DNA of 64,000 nucleotides, taken from IMG/VR virus record IMGVR_UViG_3300021440_000022, positions 1-64,000 of that record; one strand, written 5' to 3'. Numbering within the stretch: position 1 is the first letter of the stretch; every line of letters starts with the position of its first letter. This document shows positions 41,780 through 49,271 of this stretch, piece after piece. The notes under the pieces are model-generated. The model saw only the letters and a list, made by a program, of their open reading frames with translations, did not search any database and had not been told where the DNA came from. The translations under genes were made by a program, and so were the position numbers. Origin of the DNA: a virus.

Positions 41780-42354
41780 GGTGCTACGCCGGCTTCGGCC
41801 AGGCGATCGTAGGAGTCCCACATTCTCAGGCTGGCCAGCCGGGCGATGTCGATGGCGCTGTCGGCGCTGATCTTCTTCGCGTCGCGGTTCGGCGTGGCCC
41901 GGCGCTGGCACTGGACGACAAGCCAGCGGCGGCGGTCGCCGCGACGTTCCAGCAGCAGCACTCCCGATGCCGGCGACGGCAGCGCCTCGAACAGGCTGTC
42001 GTCCCAGATGTCCTTCGGTACGGCCAAGTAGTGCTTCCAAACCTTCGGCGGCCACAGTCTGGAGCGCCGAGTCTCACGTGTGTGGCCCCACTCAGCACCC
42101 AGGCCAAGATCCTGTGCCTCCTGGTAGCTCAGGTAGTGCCACCATTTGTCCTTTGCGGCGTCGCGCCGCAGGTCTGCGCGGCTGGTCTTGATCTCGACGT
42201 CGATCACGCGCAGGTCCGTGGTCACCACCAGCAGGTCGCACTCGTGCCCCGTCCAGTTGCACTCCGGCACCACCACCAAATGCTTGCGGTTGAAAAACTG
42301 CCGGGCCAGCGCGCCGGCGATGAGGTTGGCGTTCCACGCGGCAGCTTGGTTCAT
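41776..42354 (-). CDS. PD-(D/E)XK nuclease-like protein (MmcB/VSR-type)
   Basis: The 192-residue product has a nuclease-like core near residues 30-60: HECDLLVV supplies the Asp and IDVEIKTSRAD the E-x-K pair. A helix and RWLVVQCQRRATP strand follow. It resembles small DNA-repair or restriction-type nucleases. It shares an operon with a C5 methylase, a PP-loop protein and RusA, so it may act in repair, DNA processing or a restriction-like pair. Linked by ATGA to RusA. Confidence 0.75.
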   Translation of the reverse strand: MNQAAAWNANLIAGALARQFFNRKHLVVVPECNWTGHECDLLVVTTDLRVIDVEIKTSRADLRRDAAKDKWWHYLSYQEAQDLGLGAEWGHTRETRRSRLWPPKVWKHYLAVPKDIWDDSLFEALPSPASGVLLLERRGDRRRWLVVQCQRRATPNRDAKKISADSAIDIARLASLRMWDSYDRLAEAGVAP

Positions 42355-42770
42355 GGGGTCGCCAAGGTGATGAACACGCGCACGCCTGGGGTCTGTGAGT
42401 AGCGCTTGCGCTGTGCGCCATCAACCACCTGAACGTCGTCCTTCCACACCACGCCATTGCAGGCGTCGTAGACGGCCTTGACGACGTTGTCCGTGTCCGG
42501 CCGGACCACTGGCATCACGCTACCGGCTATGGCCGCACGCTGCTTCTTCTGCGACCAGCTTGCCGGGACTTGGCAGTCGATATAGATGGCCACCCGCACG
42601 GCGGCGGTGAGCAACGGCTTGCCGGCCATGGCGATGCTGGCCGCGTGCGCGATCAAGCCCTCGTATGAGGCCGTCTTTTTCGGCGGCGCGAGCCGGCTGA
42701 ACCCTGCGATCTTGACGATTCTCGGCCGGCCCTTGCCCTGCGGCACACCCGGGACATGGAACGAAATCAT
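42351..42770 (-). CDS. rusA: RusA-type Holliday junction resolvase
   Basis: The 139-residue protein has the RusA signature: GVPQGKGRPR at the start, RPDTDNVVKAVYDACNGVVWKDDVQVVD in the C-terminal half with the catalytic Asp residues. GGAGGC lies before the ATG, beside a run of ten C (42775-42784 on plus). It cuts branched DNA before packaging. An ATGA overlap links it to the nuclease gene. Confidence 0.9.
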   Translation of the reverse strand: MISFHVPGVPQGKGRPRIVKIAGFSRLAPPKKTASYEGLIAHAASIAMAGKPLLTAAVRVAIYIDCQVPASWSQKKQRAAIAGSVMPVVRPDTDNVVKAVYDACNGVVWKDDVQVVDGAQRKRYSQTPGVRVFITLATP

Positions 42771-43462
42771 GCCTCCCCCCCCCCTGCGCGCAGCGCCACC
42801 CACTCGGAATGGAACCCGCCCTCCCCCCCCGTCGCCGGGTCAACCCCGAACCGGTCGATCAGCACCCGCGGCGTCGGGCGCTCCACCTTCTTCACGGTCG
42901 GCGGATAGATGACTTGGACCTGGTGGGCCTGGACCTTCGGCGTCGGCGCTGCAGCCGCAGGCCTTGCAGCGGCTGGCGCCGGCGCTTTCGCCGAGCTGGT
43001 GGCGCGCGGCTTCTTGGCCTGGTATGTCGCCTTCGACGCGGTTGCGCGACGCGTGCGCGCGGCATCGTATGTGGCTTGGCGCTCGCGGTCCAGCCGAGGC
43101 CGCTGCTCTGCCGCCGCTTCCTCGCTCGGAAAATAAACGGCCCGGCCCATCCACTTGACCACCGCGCACTGGCCCTGGTGCCGCAGGTTGTAGAGCACGT
43201 TCTGCATGGTCTTCACAGTGGTTCCAAGAGCCGTGGCCACCTGCTCCGGCGTCTGCCCGTCCACCACGTGCTCCGCCAGCAGCTTGAGGATCTGCTGGCG
43301 CTCAGCCGCCGGCGGCCGGCCGCCCACGTCGTCGATGCCGGCGATCGTCATCTCTGCCCACTGCAGGGCCTCGGCGTGCACCTCCTGGCCATCCGACTGC
43401 AGCCGCAGCAGCTCGGCCGCGGCAATGCGGCGGATGCGGAAGTAGGTTCTACGCTTTGCCAT
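42767..43462 (-). CDS. winged-HTH DNA-binding protein, 231 aa
   Basis: GTGGAG lies 7-8 bases before the ATG. Residues about 50-110 form a winged HTH (LLAEHVVDGQTPEQVATALGTTVKTMQNVLYNLRHQG, then VKWMGRAVYF). A basic Ala/Pro/Lys linker (130-180) and a C-terminal segment follow. It sits right after the dnaB-like helicase gene. It may act in replication initiation or in regulation. Its 3' end crosses two poly-G/C runs, so its last residues depend on accurate base calls. Confidence 0.75.
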   Translation of the reverse strand: MAKRRTYFRIRRIAAAELLRLQSDGQEVHAEALQWAEMTIAGIDDVGGRPPAAERQQILKLLAEHVVDGQTPEQVATALGTTVKTMQNVLYNLRHQGQCAVVKWMGRAVYFPSEEAAAEQRPRLDRERQATYDAARTRRATASKATYQAKKPRATSSAKAPAPAAARPAAAAPTPKVQAHQVQVIYPPTVKKVERPTPRVLIDRFGVDPATGGEGGFHSEWVALRAGGGEA

Positions 43463-44893
43463 TCACATCTCCACTTCAGGCGGACCTGACTTTGACGCCG
43501 CCGGGCTACGGTAGTCCTTGGCGAGGTTGTCGAACTTGGTCATTGGCTTGAGGAACACCAGCCGCACGGTTTCGGTCGGCCCGTTGCGGTTCTTGGCGAC
43601 GATGATCTCGGCCTCGCCGGGCGTGAGGCTCTGCTTGTTGTAGTAGTCGTCGCGGTAGATGAACATGATGATGTCCGCGTCCTGCTCGATGGCGCCGCTT
43701 TCGCGCAGGTCGCTCATCATCGGCCGCTTGTCCGTGCGCTGCTCGACGCTGCGGTTCAGCTGCGACAGGGCCAACACCGGGCAGTCAAGCTCCTTGGCCA
43801 GGCCCTTGAGCCCGCGCGTGATGGCGCCGATCTCCGTCGCCCGGTTTTCCTCTCCGGCCACGCCCGCCATCAGCTGCAGGTAGTCGATCACGACGAGGCC
43901 GAGCTTGCCGCACTGCCTGGCCAGCCTGCGTGCCCTGGCGCGGATCTCACCCGCCCCCAGCGCCGGCGACTCGTCGATGAAAACCGATGTGTCCCGCAGT
44001 TTGTCTGTCGCATCAGTCAGAGCGCCCCACTCGAAGTCATTGAGCGTGCCCTTGCGTAGGTGCTGCTGCTGGATCTTGCCGATGCTGCCCACCATCTTCA
44101 CTGCCAGCTGGGTGGCGCCCATCTCCATTGAGAACACCACCACCGGCAGATGCTCCTTCACGGCCACGTGCTCGGCGATGTTCAGGGCGAAGCTGGTCTT
44201 GCCCATGCTCGGCCGGGCCGCCAGCACCACCAGGTCGCCGCCGTTGAGCCCGCACAGCACCCGATCAAGGTCGGTGAATCCGGTGGACACGCCCGTCACC
44301 TCGACGCCGCCCTTGTCGTGCATGTCCTGGATGCGGTCCAGCACCTGCACCACCAGGTCCTGGATGGCCACCGGGCCACTCTGCCCGGCAGCACCCTCCT
44401 CGCAGACGCGGTAAATCTCCGACCCGGCCTCGTCCAGCAACTGCAGCGCCGTGCTCTGGCCGGGGTTGAACCCGCGCGTGGCGATGTTGTCGCCGACGGT
44501 GATGAGTTTCCGCAGCAGCGACCGCTCGCGCACGATCTCGGCGTAGCGGCGGACGTTGGCGGCGTTGGGCACGCTCTGCGCCAGCGAGTTCAAGTAGACC
44601 AGGCCGCCGACTTCCTCGGCCTTGCCCTGGGCCTGCAGTGCCCCGAACGTGGTGATGACGTCGGCGGGCTTGCTGCAGGCAATCAGGCCGCAGATCGCGG
44701 CGTAGATGACTCGGTGCTCGTAACGGTAGAAATCGCTGTCCAGCAGCAGGTCGCCCACGCGGTCCCATGCGGCGTTGTCCAGCAGCAGGCCTCCAAGCAC
44801 GCTCTGCTCGCCCTCCACGCTGTGCGGTGGCACGCGCAGCCTTGAAACGTCGTCATCGGGTGGCACTGGTCGGCCGTCCAGTGTCTTGCTCAT
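43463..44893 (-). CDS. dnaB: replicative DNA helicase DnaB
   Basis: ATG at 44893 overlaps the upstream stop (ATGA); the 476-residue length is normal. The N-terminal domain starts VPPHSVEGEQSVLGGLLLD. The RecA-like domain has Walker A ARPSMGKTSF, Walker B LGLVVIDYLQLMAG, VLALSQLNRSVEQRTDKRP and the arginine-finger region IMFIYRDDYY. It unwinds the fork and loads primase. No separate primase gene was recognised in the window. Confidence 0.94.
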   Translation of the reverse strand: MSKTLDGRPVPPDDDVSRLRVPPHSVEGEQSVLGGLLLDNAAWDRVGDLLLDSDFYRYEHRVIYAAICGLIACSKPADVITTFGALQAQGKAEEVGGLVYLNSLAQSVPNAANVRRYAEIVRERSLLRKLITVGDNIATRGFNPGQSTALQLLDEAGSEIYRVCEEGAAGQSGPVAIQDLVVQVLDRIQDMHDKGGVEVTGVSTGFTDLDRVLCGLNGGDLVVLAARPSMGKTSFALNIAEHVAVKEHLPVVVFSMEMGATQLAVKMVGSIGKIQQQHLRKGTLNDFEWGALTDATDKLRDTSVFIDESPALGAGEIRARARRLARQCGKLGLVVIDYLQLMAGVAGEENRATEIGAITRGLKGLAKELDCPVLALSQLNRSVEQRTDKRPMMSDLRESGAIEQDADIIMFIYRDDYYNKQSLTPGEAEIIVAKNRNGPTETVRLVFLKPMTKFDNLAKDYRSPAASKSGPPEVEM

Positions 44894-45474
44894 GCTGCCG
44901 TCCTCGGGTCGTTGACCACCTTGTCCCAGGCCCGCTCGGCCACGAGGTAGTCGAATGTCACGGGACCGCGTTCGGGGTTGCTGCGCCCCATCATCCAGTC
45001 GCTGCGGCGCGCGCGCTTGAAGTAGGCCCTGAGCCAAGCCAGCGCCTCGTCTTCGGTCGTGGCACGCACGCTGCCATCGCTCCGGCGCTCGGTGAAGATG
45101 CGAAGCCACATGGCGTCCATGAGGCGCTTGCGCTTGATCCACACGGCGCCGTAGCGGTTCGGGATCGGCGCCAGGTTCACCGGCAATTCCTTGCTGCCGG
45201 CCGGCGGCATCCACTTCACCAGCTCCTGGTGGAACACGGCCAGGAATTTCTCGTACGGGCACGGTATTTCGGCCATCGCATGGGCCTGCTTTTTCCTGGT
45301 CTTGCGGGCCCGTCCCGGCACCAACTCCAGCGACTCCACGCGGGCACAAGGCTTGCCCAGTGGCTGTGTGATCCGCTCCAGCAACTCCTCCAACTCCGGC
45401 GCATTGGCGTCGAAGGTGCGCATTTCCCGCTCGCCTGGCTGGTCAGCTGGTAGGGAGACGATCAGTCTGAGCAT
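44890..45474 (-). CDS. replisome organiser / helicase-loader-like protein
   Basis: ATG at 45474 follows CAGGAATTACC. The 194-residue protein ends with RSDWMMGRSNPERGPVTFDYLVAERAWDKVV, close to the C-terminal signature of phage O/DnaT-like loaders (a GR-rich loop then FDWLV...KV). The middle is basic and helical. It is ATGA-coupled to dnaB, as such loaders usually are. Confidence 0.72.
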   Translation of the reverse strand: MLRLIVSLPADQPGEREMRTFDANAPELEELLERITQPLGKPCARVESLELVPGRARKTRKKQAHAMAEIPCPYEKFLAVFHQELVKWMPPAGSKELPVNLAPIPNRYGAVWIKRKRLMDAMWLRIFTERRSDGSVRATTEDEALAWLRAYFKRARRSDWMMGRSNPERGPVTFDYLVAERAWDKVVNDPRTAA

Positions 45475-45759
45475 CGGTAATTCCTGCTGCAAGAAAAGGG
45501 GGGGCTTTGGGGATGGTTGCACATCCGCCGCTCCAGGCTGGGGGTGCTTCTGCCCGCTCCAGCCCCAAGTGCCCTGGGGGGTGACCTGAGTCGCTGCCAT
45601 GCAATGCCTGCCCCGTTGTCATGGCTACCGCTTGCCCGGCTCGTGTCACCAACGGCCGGATCGGCTCGCACGCATGGGTGGCGTGGCCGGTCTTTCTTCC
45701 GGTGCCCCGATGCAGGGGCATGGCTCGTGTTCTCGGCTCGACCGGTAGCCCAGTCGGGG

Positions 45760-45887
45760 ACGGCTTTGTGGTGGTGGCGATCATGGCCGCGTCATCCGGC
45801 GTCCATCCGCGGCGTAGATGCATACCATGGGCTGCTCATTCCCAAGGCCCGGCCGGTCGGCACAATGACCACCACCACAAAGCCGTC
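45760..45887. repeat. 19-base perfect inverted repeat
   Basis: GACGGCTTTGTGGTGGTGG at 45760-45778 is matched exactly by its reverse complement at 45869-45887, with a 90-base spacer. A related ACCACCACCACAAAG also occurs at the start of the Erf gene (49269). Confidence 0.85.
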
Positions 45888-45900
45888 GCGCCAAAAGCAA

Positions 45901-46018
45901 AACCCCGCAAACGCTTTGCTGGGGCATGGCCCTTGGCATGGACAGGATCGACACGGAGGCTCCGGAAGGTACGGACGTGCTTCACCTACGCATGCCCCAG
46001 CAAAACACTCGCGGGGTT
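45901..46018 (-). repeat. 28-base inverted repeat forming a long hairpin
   Basis: Arms 45901-45928 and 45991-46018 match at 24 of 28 positions around a 62-base loop. As minus-strand RNA all 28 positions can pair (24 Watson-Crick plus 4 G-U). Confidence 0.85.
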
Positions 46019-46140
46019 GCGACCTTCCTTCACCTCTGTGCCGGCTGCCACACCGACGAGGCGGACTTTGCAGCAACTGCTGATGCGCGTCAACCCCCGG
46101 TTGCGGCAAGAATTTCCGGACGGCAAGCGGCGCGCCACGG

Positions 46141-47352
46141 TCAGCCACGCGTCACCTCGGCCAGCAGCGGCGCGTCGGCAGCAATGCGATCGGCCGCCAT
46201 CGGCCCGTTGCGCTCGTCCAGGTCGATGAGGATGGCGTCGCGGCCTTCCTGGTCGGCCACAAGGCCCGTGGTACCACTTCCACCAAAGCAATCCAAAACG
46301 GTGCCACCTGGTGGGCACCCGGCCCGCACGAACGGCCGGATCAGCTCGGGCGGGTACGTGGCGAAGTGCGCGCCGCGGAATGGCTCGCTGGAAAGCCAGC
46401 GAACGCTGCGGGGGTTGCGCGTGGCCGGCTTCTCCGTCAGCGCAGCGTCGAAGCTGGCGTTGTTCTTGGCGCGCCAGCCGGCGCCACTGCCCATGCGCGC
46501 GCTCTTGCCGTCGGCATAGGCGCCGTCGTTGCCGCTGGTGGCCAGCGCAGCCTTGGGGGTCTTCGGGTGCTGGCCGGCCTGGGCGTGTGCCGCGGCGTCG
46601 TGCGGGACTTGGCCCTGGGCCCAGCCGTGCGGGTGCCTGGCGCGCGGCTTCTGCACGTCGTCGTAGCCGCGCCCGAACCCGACGCCGGTCGATGCCATGC
46701 GCTCATGCGCGCCCATGCTCGCCGGCTCTTGGATGGCCTTGGCGTCGAAGTAGTAGTGCGCGCTTTTGGCCAGCAGGAACACGTGCTCGTGAGCCTTCGT
46801 GAAGCGGTCGTGCACGCTCTCCGGCATGGGGCTGCGCTTCGCCCAGATGATCTCCTGCCGGAGCCACCAGCCCGCATCCTGCAGCGCGAAGGCCAGGCGC
46901 CACGGCTGGCCCACCATGTCCTTCGGCTTCAGGCCGGGCTGGGCGAGATCAGACCGCGGCACTGGGTGTTTGTCTCGGCGCGGGCCGGCGGTCATGCGTT
47001 GCGCCTTTGGGCCGCCGCCGACATGGCCATTGCCTCGCAATGTGCTGCTGGTGCTGGGCGGCGTTACGCCCTGATGGCCGCGGGCGCCAGCGTATGAGTC
47101 CCCCAGGTTCAGCCACAGCGTGCCATTCGGCTTGAGCACCCGCCTCACCTCGTCGAAGACGCCGACCAGGGTCCGCACCCAATCCTGCACCGTGGGCTCG
47201 CTGCCGATCTCCAGGTGCTTCAGCGGGTGGTTGGCTGGCAGGTATGACCTTAAACCCCAGTAGGGGGATGAGGTGATGCAGCAGTCCACGGAGTCGTCGG
47301 CCAGGGTCTTCAGCACCGCCCGCACGTCGCCGGTGAGGATGCGGACCGTCAC
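46141..47352 (-). CDS. site-specific DNA methyltransferase (N4-cytosine/N6-adenine type)
   Basis: A 403-residue beta-class methylase. The catalytic motif SSPYWGLR lies near residue 28 (a variant of (D/N/S)PPY with SPYW), FDEVRRVLKPNGTLWLNLGD follows, and the SAM-binding motif is LDCFGGSGTTGLVA near residue 360, with DLDERN after it. The linker between (about 210-320) is long and Ala/His/Gly-rich. SPYW suggests N4-cytosine as well as N6-adenine targets. It overlaps the repressor gene by ATGA and may guard phage DNA from restriction. Confidence 0.92.
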   Translation of the reverse strand: MTVRILTGDVRAVLKTLADDSVDCCITSSPYWGLRSYLPANHPLKHLEIGSEPTVQDWVRTLVGVFDEVRRVLKPNGTLWLNLGDSYAGARGHQGVTPPSTSSTLRGNGHVGGGPKAQRMTAGPRRDKHPVPRSDLAQPGLKPKDMVGQPWRLAFALQDAGWWLRQEIIWAKRSPMPESVHDRFTKAHEHVFLLAKSAHYYFDAKAIQEPASMGAHERMASTGVGFGRGYDDVQKPRARHPHGWAQGQVPHDAAAHAQAGQHPKTPKAALATSGNDGAYADGKSARMGSGAGWRAKNNASFDAALTEKPATRNPRSVRWLSSEPFRGAHFATYPPELIRPFVRAGCPPGGTVLDCFGGSGTTGLVADQEGRDAILIDLDERNGPMAADRIAADAPLLAEVTRG

Positions 47353-47576
47353 GGCTTGGCCCGGCGCTTCTTCGGCTCTGGCGGGTTGAGCACGGCGTCG
47401 ATCGCCCGCAGCGTCACCGTGCTGGGGCGGTAGGCCTTGGCGTCCGGGCGCGCGCTGGCCACCAGCCGCTGCAGCGTGCGCAACGGCAGGCCCGACTGGC
47501 GTGAGAATTCCTCGATGTTGGGGATGGCCACGATTTGAGCGCGGATGGCGACGGGGTCGATCGGTTTTGTATCCAT
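47349..47576 (-). CDS. HTH repressor-like protein, 75 aa
   Basis: The product has one HTH segment (NIEEFSRQSGLPLRTLQRLVASA) and a basic tail (PEPKKRRAKP). It faces away from the recombination block across a 135-base gap with operator-like sites. ATG 47576 is chosen because a TAGCAT box ends 7 bases before it, which predicts a leaderless message like those of lambda-type repressors; an ATG three codons earlier overlaps that box. It probably controls both divergent operons. Confidence 0.75.
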   Translation of the reverse strand: MDTKPIDPVAIRAQIVAIPNIEEFSRQSGLPLRTLQRLVASARPDAKAYRPSTVTLRAIDAVLNPPEPKKRRAKP

Positions 47577-47583
47577 GCCGAAC

Positions 47584-47612
47584 ATGCTACAGAAACCCGC
47601 CACCTGTCGCAA
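47584..47612 (-). promoter_or_regulatory. repressor promoter, predicted leaderless
   Basis: TTGCGA (47612-47607) and TAGCAT (47589-47584) are 17 bases apart on the minus strand; the ATG follows after 7 bases. The spacer holds CAGGTGGCGG, half of the shared palindrome. Confidence 0.6.
47597..47610. promoter_or_regulatory. operator-like site CCGCCACCTGTCGC
   Basis: A degenerate copy of the shared motif inside the spacer of the repressor promoter. Six of the seven first bases match the perfect site at 31089. Confidence 0.5.
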
Positions 47613-47646
47613 CACCCCATAGACGCGTCAGGTGCCAAAGCGGGGG

Positions 47647-47675
47647 TTGACACCCCGCCACGTGGCAGGCAAAGT
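47647..47675 (+). promoter_or_regulatory. rightward promoter of the recombination block
   Basis: A consensus TTGACA (47647-47652) is followed after 17 bases by CAAAGT, a weak -10 box. The operator-like site 47655-47668 fills the spacer, so a bound repressor would block it. Confidence 0.6.
47655..47668. promoter_or_regulatory. operator-like site CCGCCACGTGGCAG
   Basis: Its first 12 bases are identical to the perfect palindrome at 31089-31102, 16.5 kb away, and it lies between the -35 and -10 boxes of the rightward promoter. Confidence 0.65.
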
Positions 47676-47711
47676 CGGGCCTCCTCCTACCAACCGATGA
47701 AGGGACCGCTC

Positions 47712-47981
47712 GTGTCCAATCAACTGCACCCGGTGTTCGCCGGGATCCTGGCAGCGCATGGGCTGCCGCAAGACCAGCCGCCACCGCCAGTCGTGCGCGC
47801 CGACTACATCGCGGCGATGATCCGCTGCGGCTGGACCATCGACAGCGTGCCGGACTACCTGACCACCGAGCGCGGCCAGGCCGAGGTCCAGCGCCTGCGC
47901 GAGATGCGCAAGGCCATCGACCAACTGGGCTTCCTGTGGTTCGAGTTTGCCCACCCAGCATTCAGGGACGACGCGCTATGA
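47712..47981 (+). CDS. 89-aa protein, first of recombination block
   Basis: GTG 47712 follows AAGGGACCGCTC; an ATG at 47697 lacks a ribosome site. Helical product (VVRADYIAAMIRCGWTIDSV, VQRLREMRKAIDQLGFLWFEF). Being first behind the regulated promoter, it could be regulatory. Unknown. Confidence 0.68.
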   Translation: MSNQLHPVFAGILAAHGLPQDQPPPPVVRADYIAAMIRCGWTIDSVPDYLTTERGQAEVQRLREMRKAIDQLGFLWFEFAHPAFRDDAL

Positions 47982-48355
47982 GCGACCAGCCACCGTGCAA
48001 GCTCTTTGACCTTCCTCTTGGCTCGCGGTTTCGATACCTTGACAGCGGGGCAGAACGCCGGACCTACGTGCTCCTTGGTTTGGGCGAATGCGGGCTGGTG
48101 GGCGATGCGCCGGCGAACAAAGTCAGGCGCGTGTTCCAGGGCTTGTATAGCGCCGCCGAGTCGCGCAAGGAGTTCGAGGATCTGCTGGTTGAGTTCGTCC
48201 CCGTCTGCGAAGCCGGGCCGGCCCTGCTGGCGGCTCTGGTCATGGTCCGTGACGCCGACGACGACTGCATCCGTGACGGCTTGCCGCGCATCCCGAACCT
48301 GCCCCGGGCCAGCATCGACGCTGCCATTGCCCAGGCCACCAGGGGACCGGTATGA
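47978..48355 (+). CDS. 125-aa protein of unknown function
   Basis: ATGA overlaps at both ends. The first half is beta-rich (LFDLPLGSRFRYLDSGAERRTYVLLGLG) and resembles small phage barrel domains; the second half is helical. Unknown. Confidence 0.68.
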   Translation: MSDQPPCKLFDLPLGSRFRYLDSGAERRTYVLLGLGECGLVGDAPANKVRRVFQGLYSAAESRKEFEDLLVEFVPVCEAGPALLAALVMVRDADDDCIRDGLPRIPNLPRASIDAAIAQATRGPV

Positions 48356-48783
48356 GCAACGTCTACGACGGCGGTCCAGCCTTCCCGGTCCTGAACCGCT
48401 CCAAGGAGTGCAGCAACTGGGATGGAGAAACGCACGTGGCGCACGAGACCGTGGGCGGCATGTCGCTCAGGGCCTACTTCATGGCCCACGCGCCAGCGGA
48501 GCCGCAGGCTTGGTTCAGCCCGGCCGGCGTCGCCGAGTTACCGCCGATGCCGGCCATGGTGCAGAACATGACCGAAGCCGAAGCAACCGAGATGGAAGGC
48601 TGGGGCGAGTACCTTGGCACCTCCGATCTGACGGAGCTTCGTGTCATCGAGTTCGCGCTGGCCCACGATGCCAGAAGCAAAGAAGTTTCACTGCTGGCCT
48701 TGGAGTTCGAGAAGCAGCGCTACTTGCAGTGGCCGGCGGCCTGGGCGGATGAGCAGTTGGCAATCCTGAAAGGCAAGCCGTGA
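48352..48783 (+). CDS. 143-aa protein with YDGGPAFP motif
   Basis: It starts YDGGPAFPVLNR, a motif common in a small phage family of unknown role, often followed by GMSLRDYFA; here GMSLRAYFMAHAP is present near residue 37. The C-terminal half is an acidic helical extension. ATGA/GTGA-linked to neighbours. Confidence 0.72.
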   Translation: MSNVYDGGPAFPVLNRSKECSNWDGETHVAHETVGGMSLRAYFMAHAPAEPQAWFSPAGVAELPPMPAMVQNMTEAEATEMEGWGEYLGTSDLTELRVIEFALAHDARSKEVSLLALEFEKQRYLQWPAAWADEQLAILKGKP

Positions 48784-49271
48784 GCGTGACCTGCAACCAC
48801 TGCGCCGCCGAGGCGACCCTGGTCAACGGCCAGGACCTCTACGGGTCCGCCGCGCTCCAGCACAAGCTATTCTGGCAGTGCCAGATCTGCAGCGCCTACG
48901 TCGGCTGCCACCCGCCGGCCAGGGCGAACGGCAAGGGCGGGCAGGGCGATGGCACGGTGCCGCTGGGCACGCTGGCCAACCCCACCGAGCGCCGGGCCCG
49001 CAGCCGCGCCCATGCTGCCTTCGACAGCCTGTGGCAGCCCGGCGGCCCGATGACGCGCAAGGAGGCCTACGCGTGGCTGGCCGGCCGGCTCGGGCTCCGC
49101 GCCGACGACTGCCACATCGGCATGTTCGACCCGCAGTCCTGCGAGCGCGTGTGCACCGAGGTCGCTGAGTACTTCAGGCGGCTGCGCGGCGGCCGCGTTC
49201 ACACAGTGCCGCCCGGCACGCTATCCGCCGCCACCCGGGCGGGACAACCTCACGCAAGGAGAAACCGGTGA
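48780..49271 (+). CDS. zinc-finger protein (DUF3268-like)
   Basis: GTG start. CNHCAAEA and CQICSAYVGCH form a four-Cys zinc ribbon in the first 45 residues, followed by PLGTLANPTERRARSRAHAAFDSLW, the signature I know for DUF3268-type proteins. The C-terminus has AYAWLAGRLGLRADDCHIGMFD. It may bind DNA or RNA; its function is not established. Confidence 0.82.
   Translation: MSVTCNHCAAEATLVNGQDLYGSAALQHKLFWQCQICSAYVGCHPPARANGKGGQGDGTVPLGTLANPTERRARSRAHAAFDSLWQPGGPMTRKEAYAWLAGRLGLRADDCHIGMFDPQSCERVCTEVAEYFRRLRGGRVHTVPPGTLSAATRAGQPHARRNR

Larger units (their letters stand above)
45475..46140 (-). ncRNA. 666-base non-coding region with long inverted repeats (structured RNA or origin candidate)
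   Basis: No ORF here has a ribosome site and natural composition. It holds a small hairpin TGCCCC/GGGGCA (45703-45720), a perfect 19-base inverted repeat (45760-45778 with 45869-45887) and a 28-base imperfect one (45901-45928 with 45991-46018). All four mismatches of the larger stem become G-U pairs on the minus-strand RNA. It lies upstream of the helicase-loader and dnaB genes in their direction of transcription, so it could be a structured leader, an ncRNA or the replication origin. Confidence 0.55.
47577..47711. promoter_or_regulatory. divergent control region between repressor and recombination block
   Basis: This gap holds a promoter-like pair in each direction, and each has an operator-like copy in its spacer. 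The structure is like a small immunity or switch region. No integrase accompanies it in the window. Confidence 0.68.

Noticed and set aside
45443-46148. Several ORFs of 100-190 codons in the replication-side gap, including two that start with near-identical sequence in opposite directions
   Set aside because: None has a ribosome site or natural composition; the similar starts are explained by the 19-base inverted repeat.
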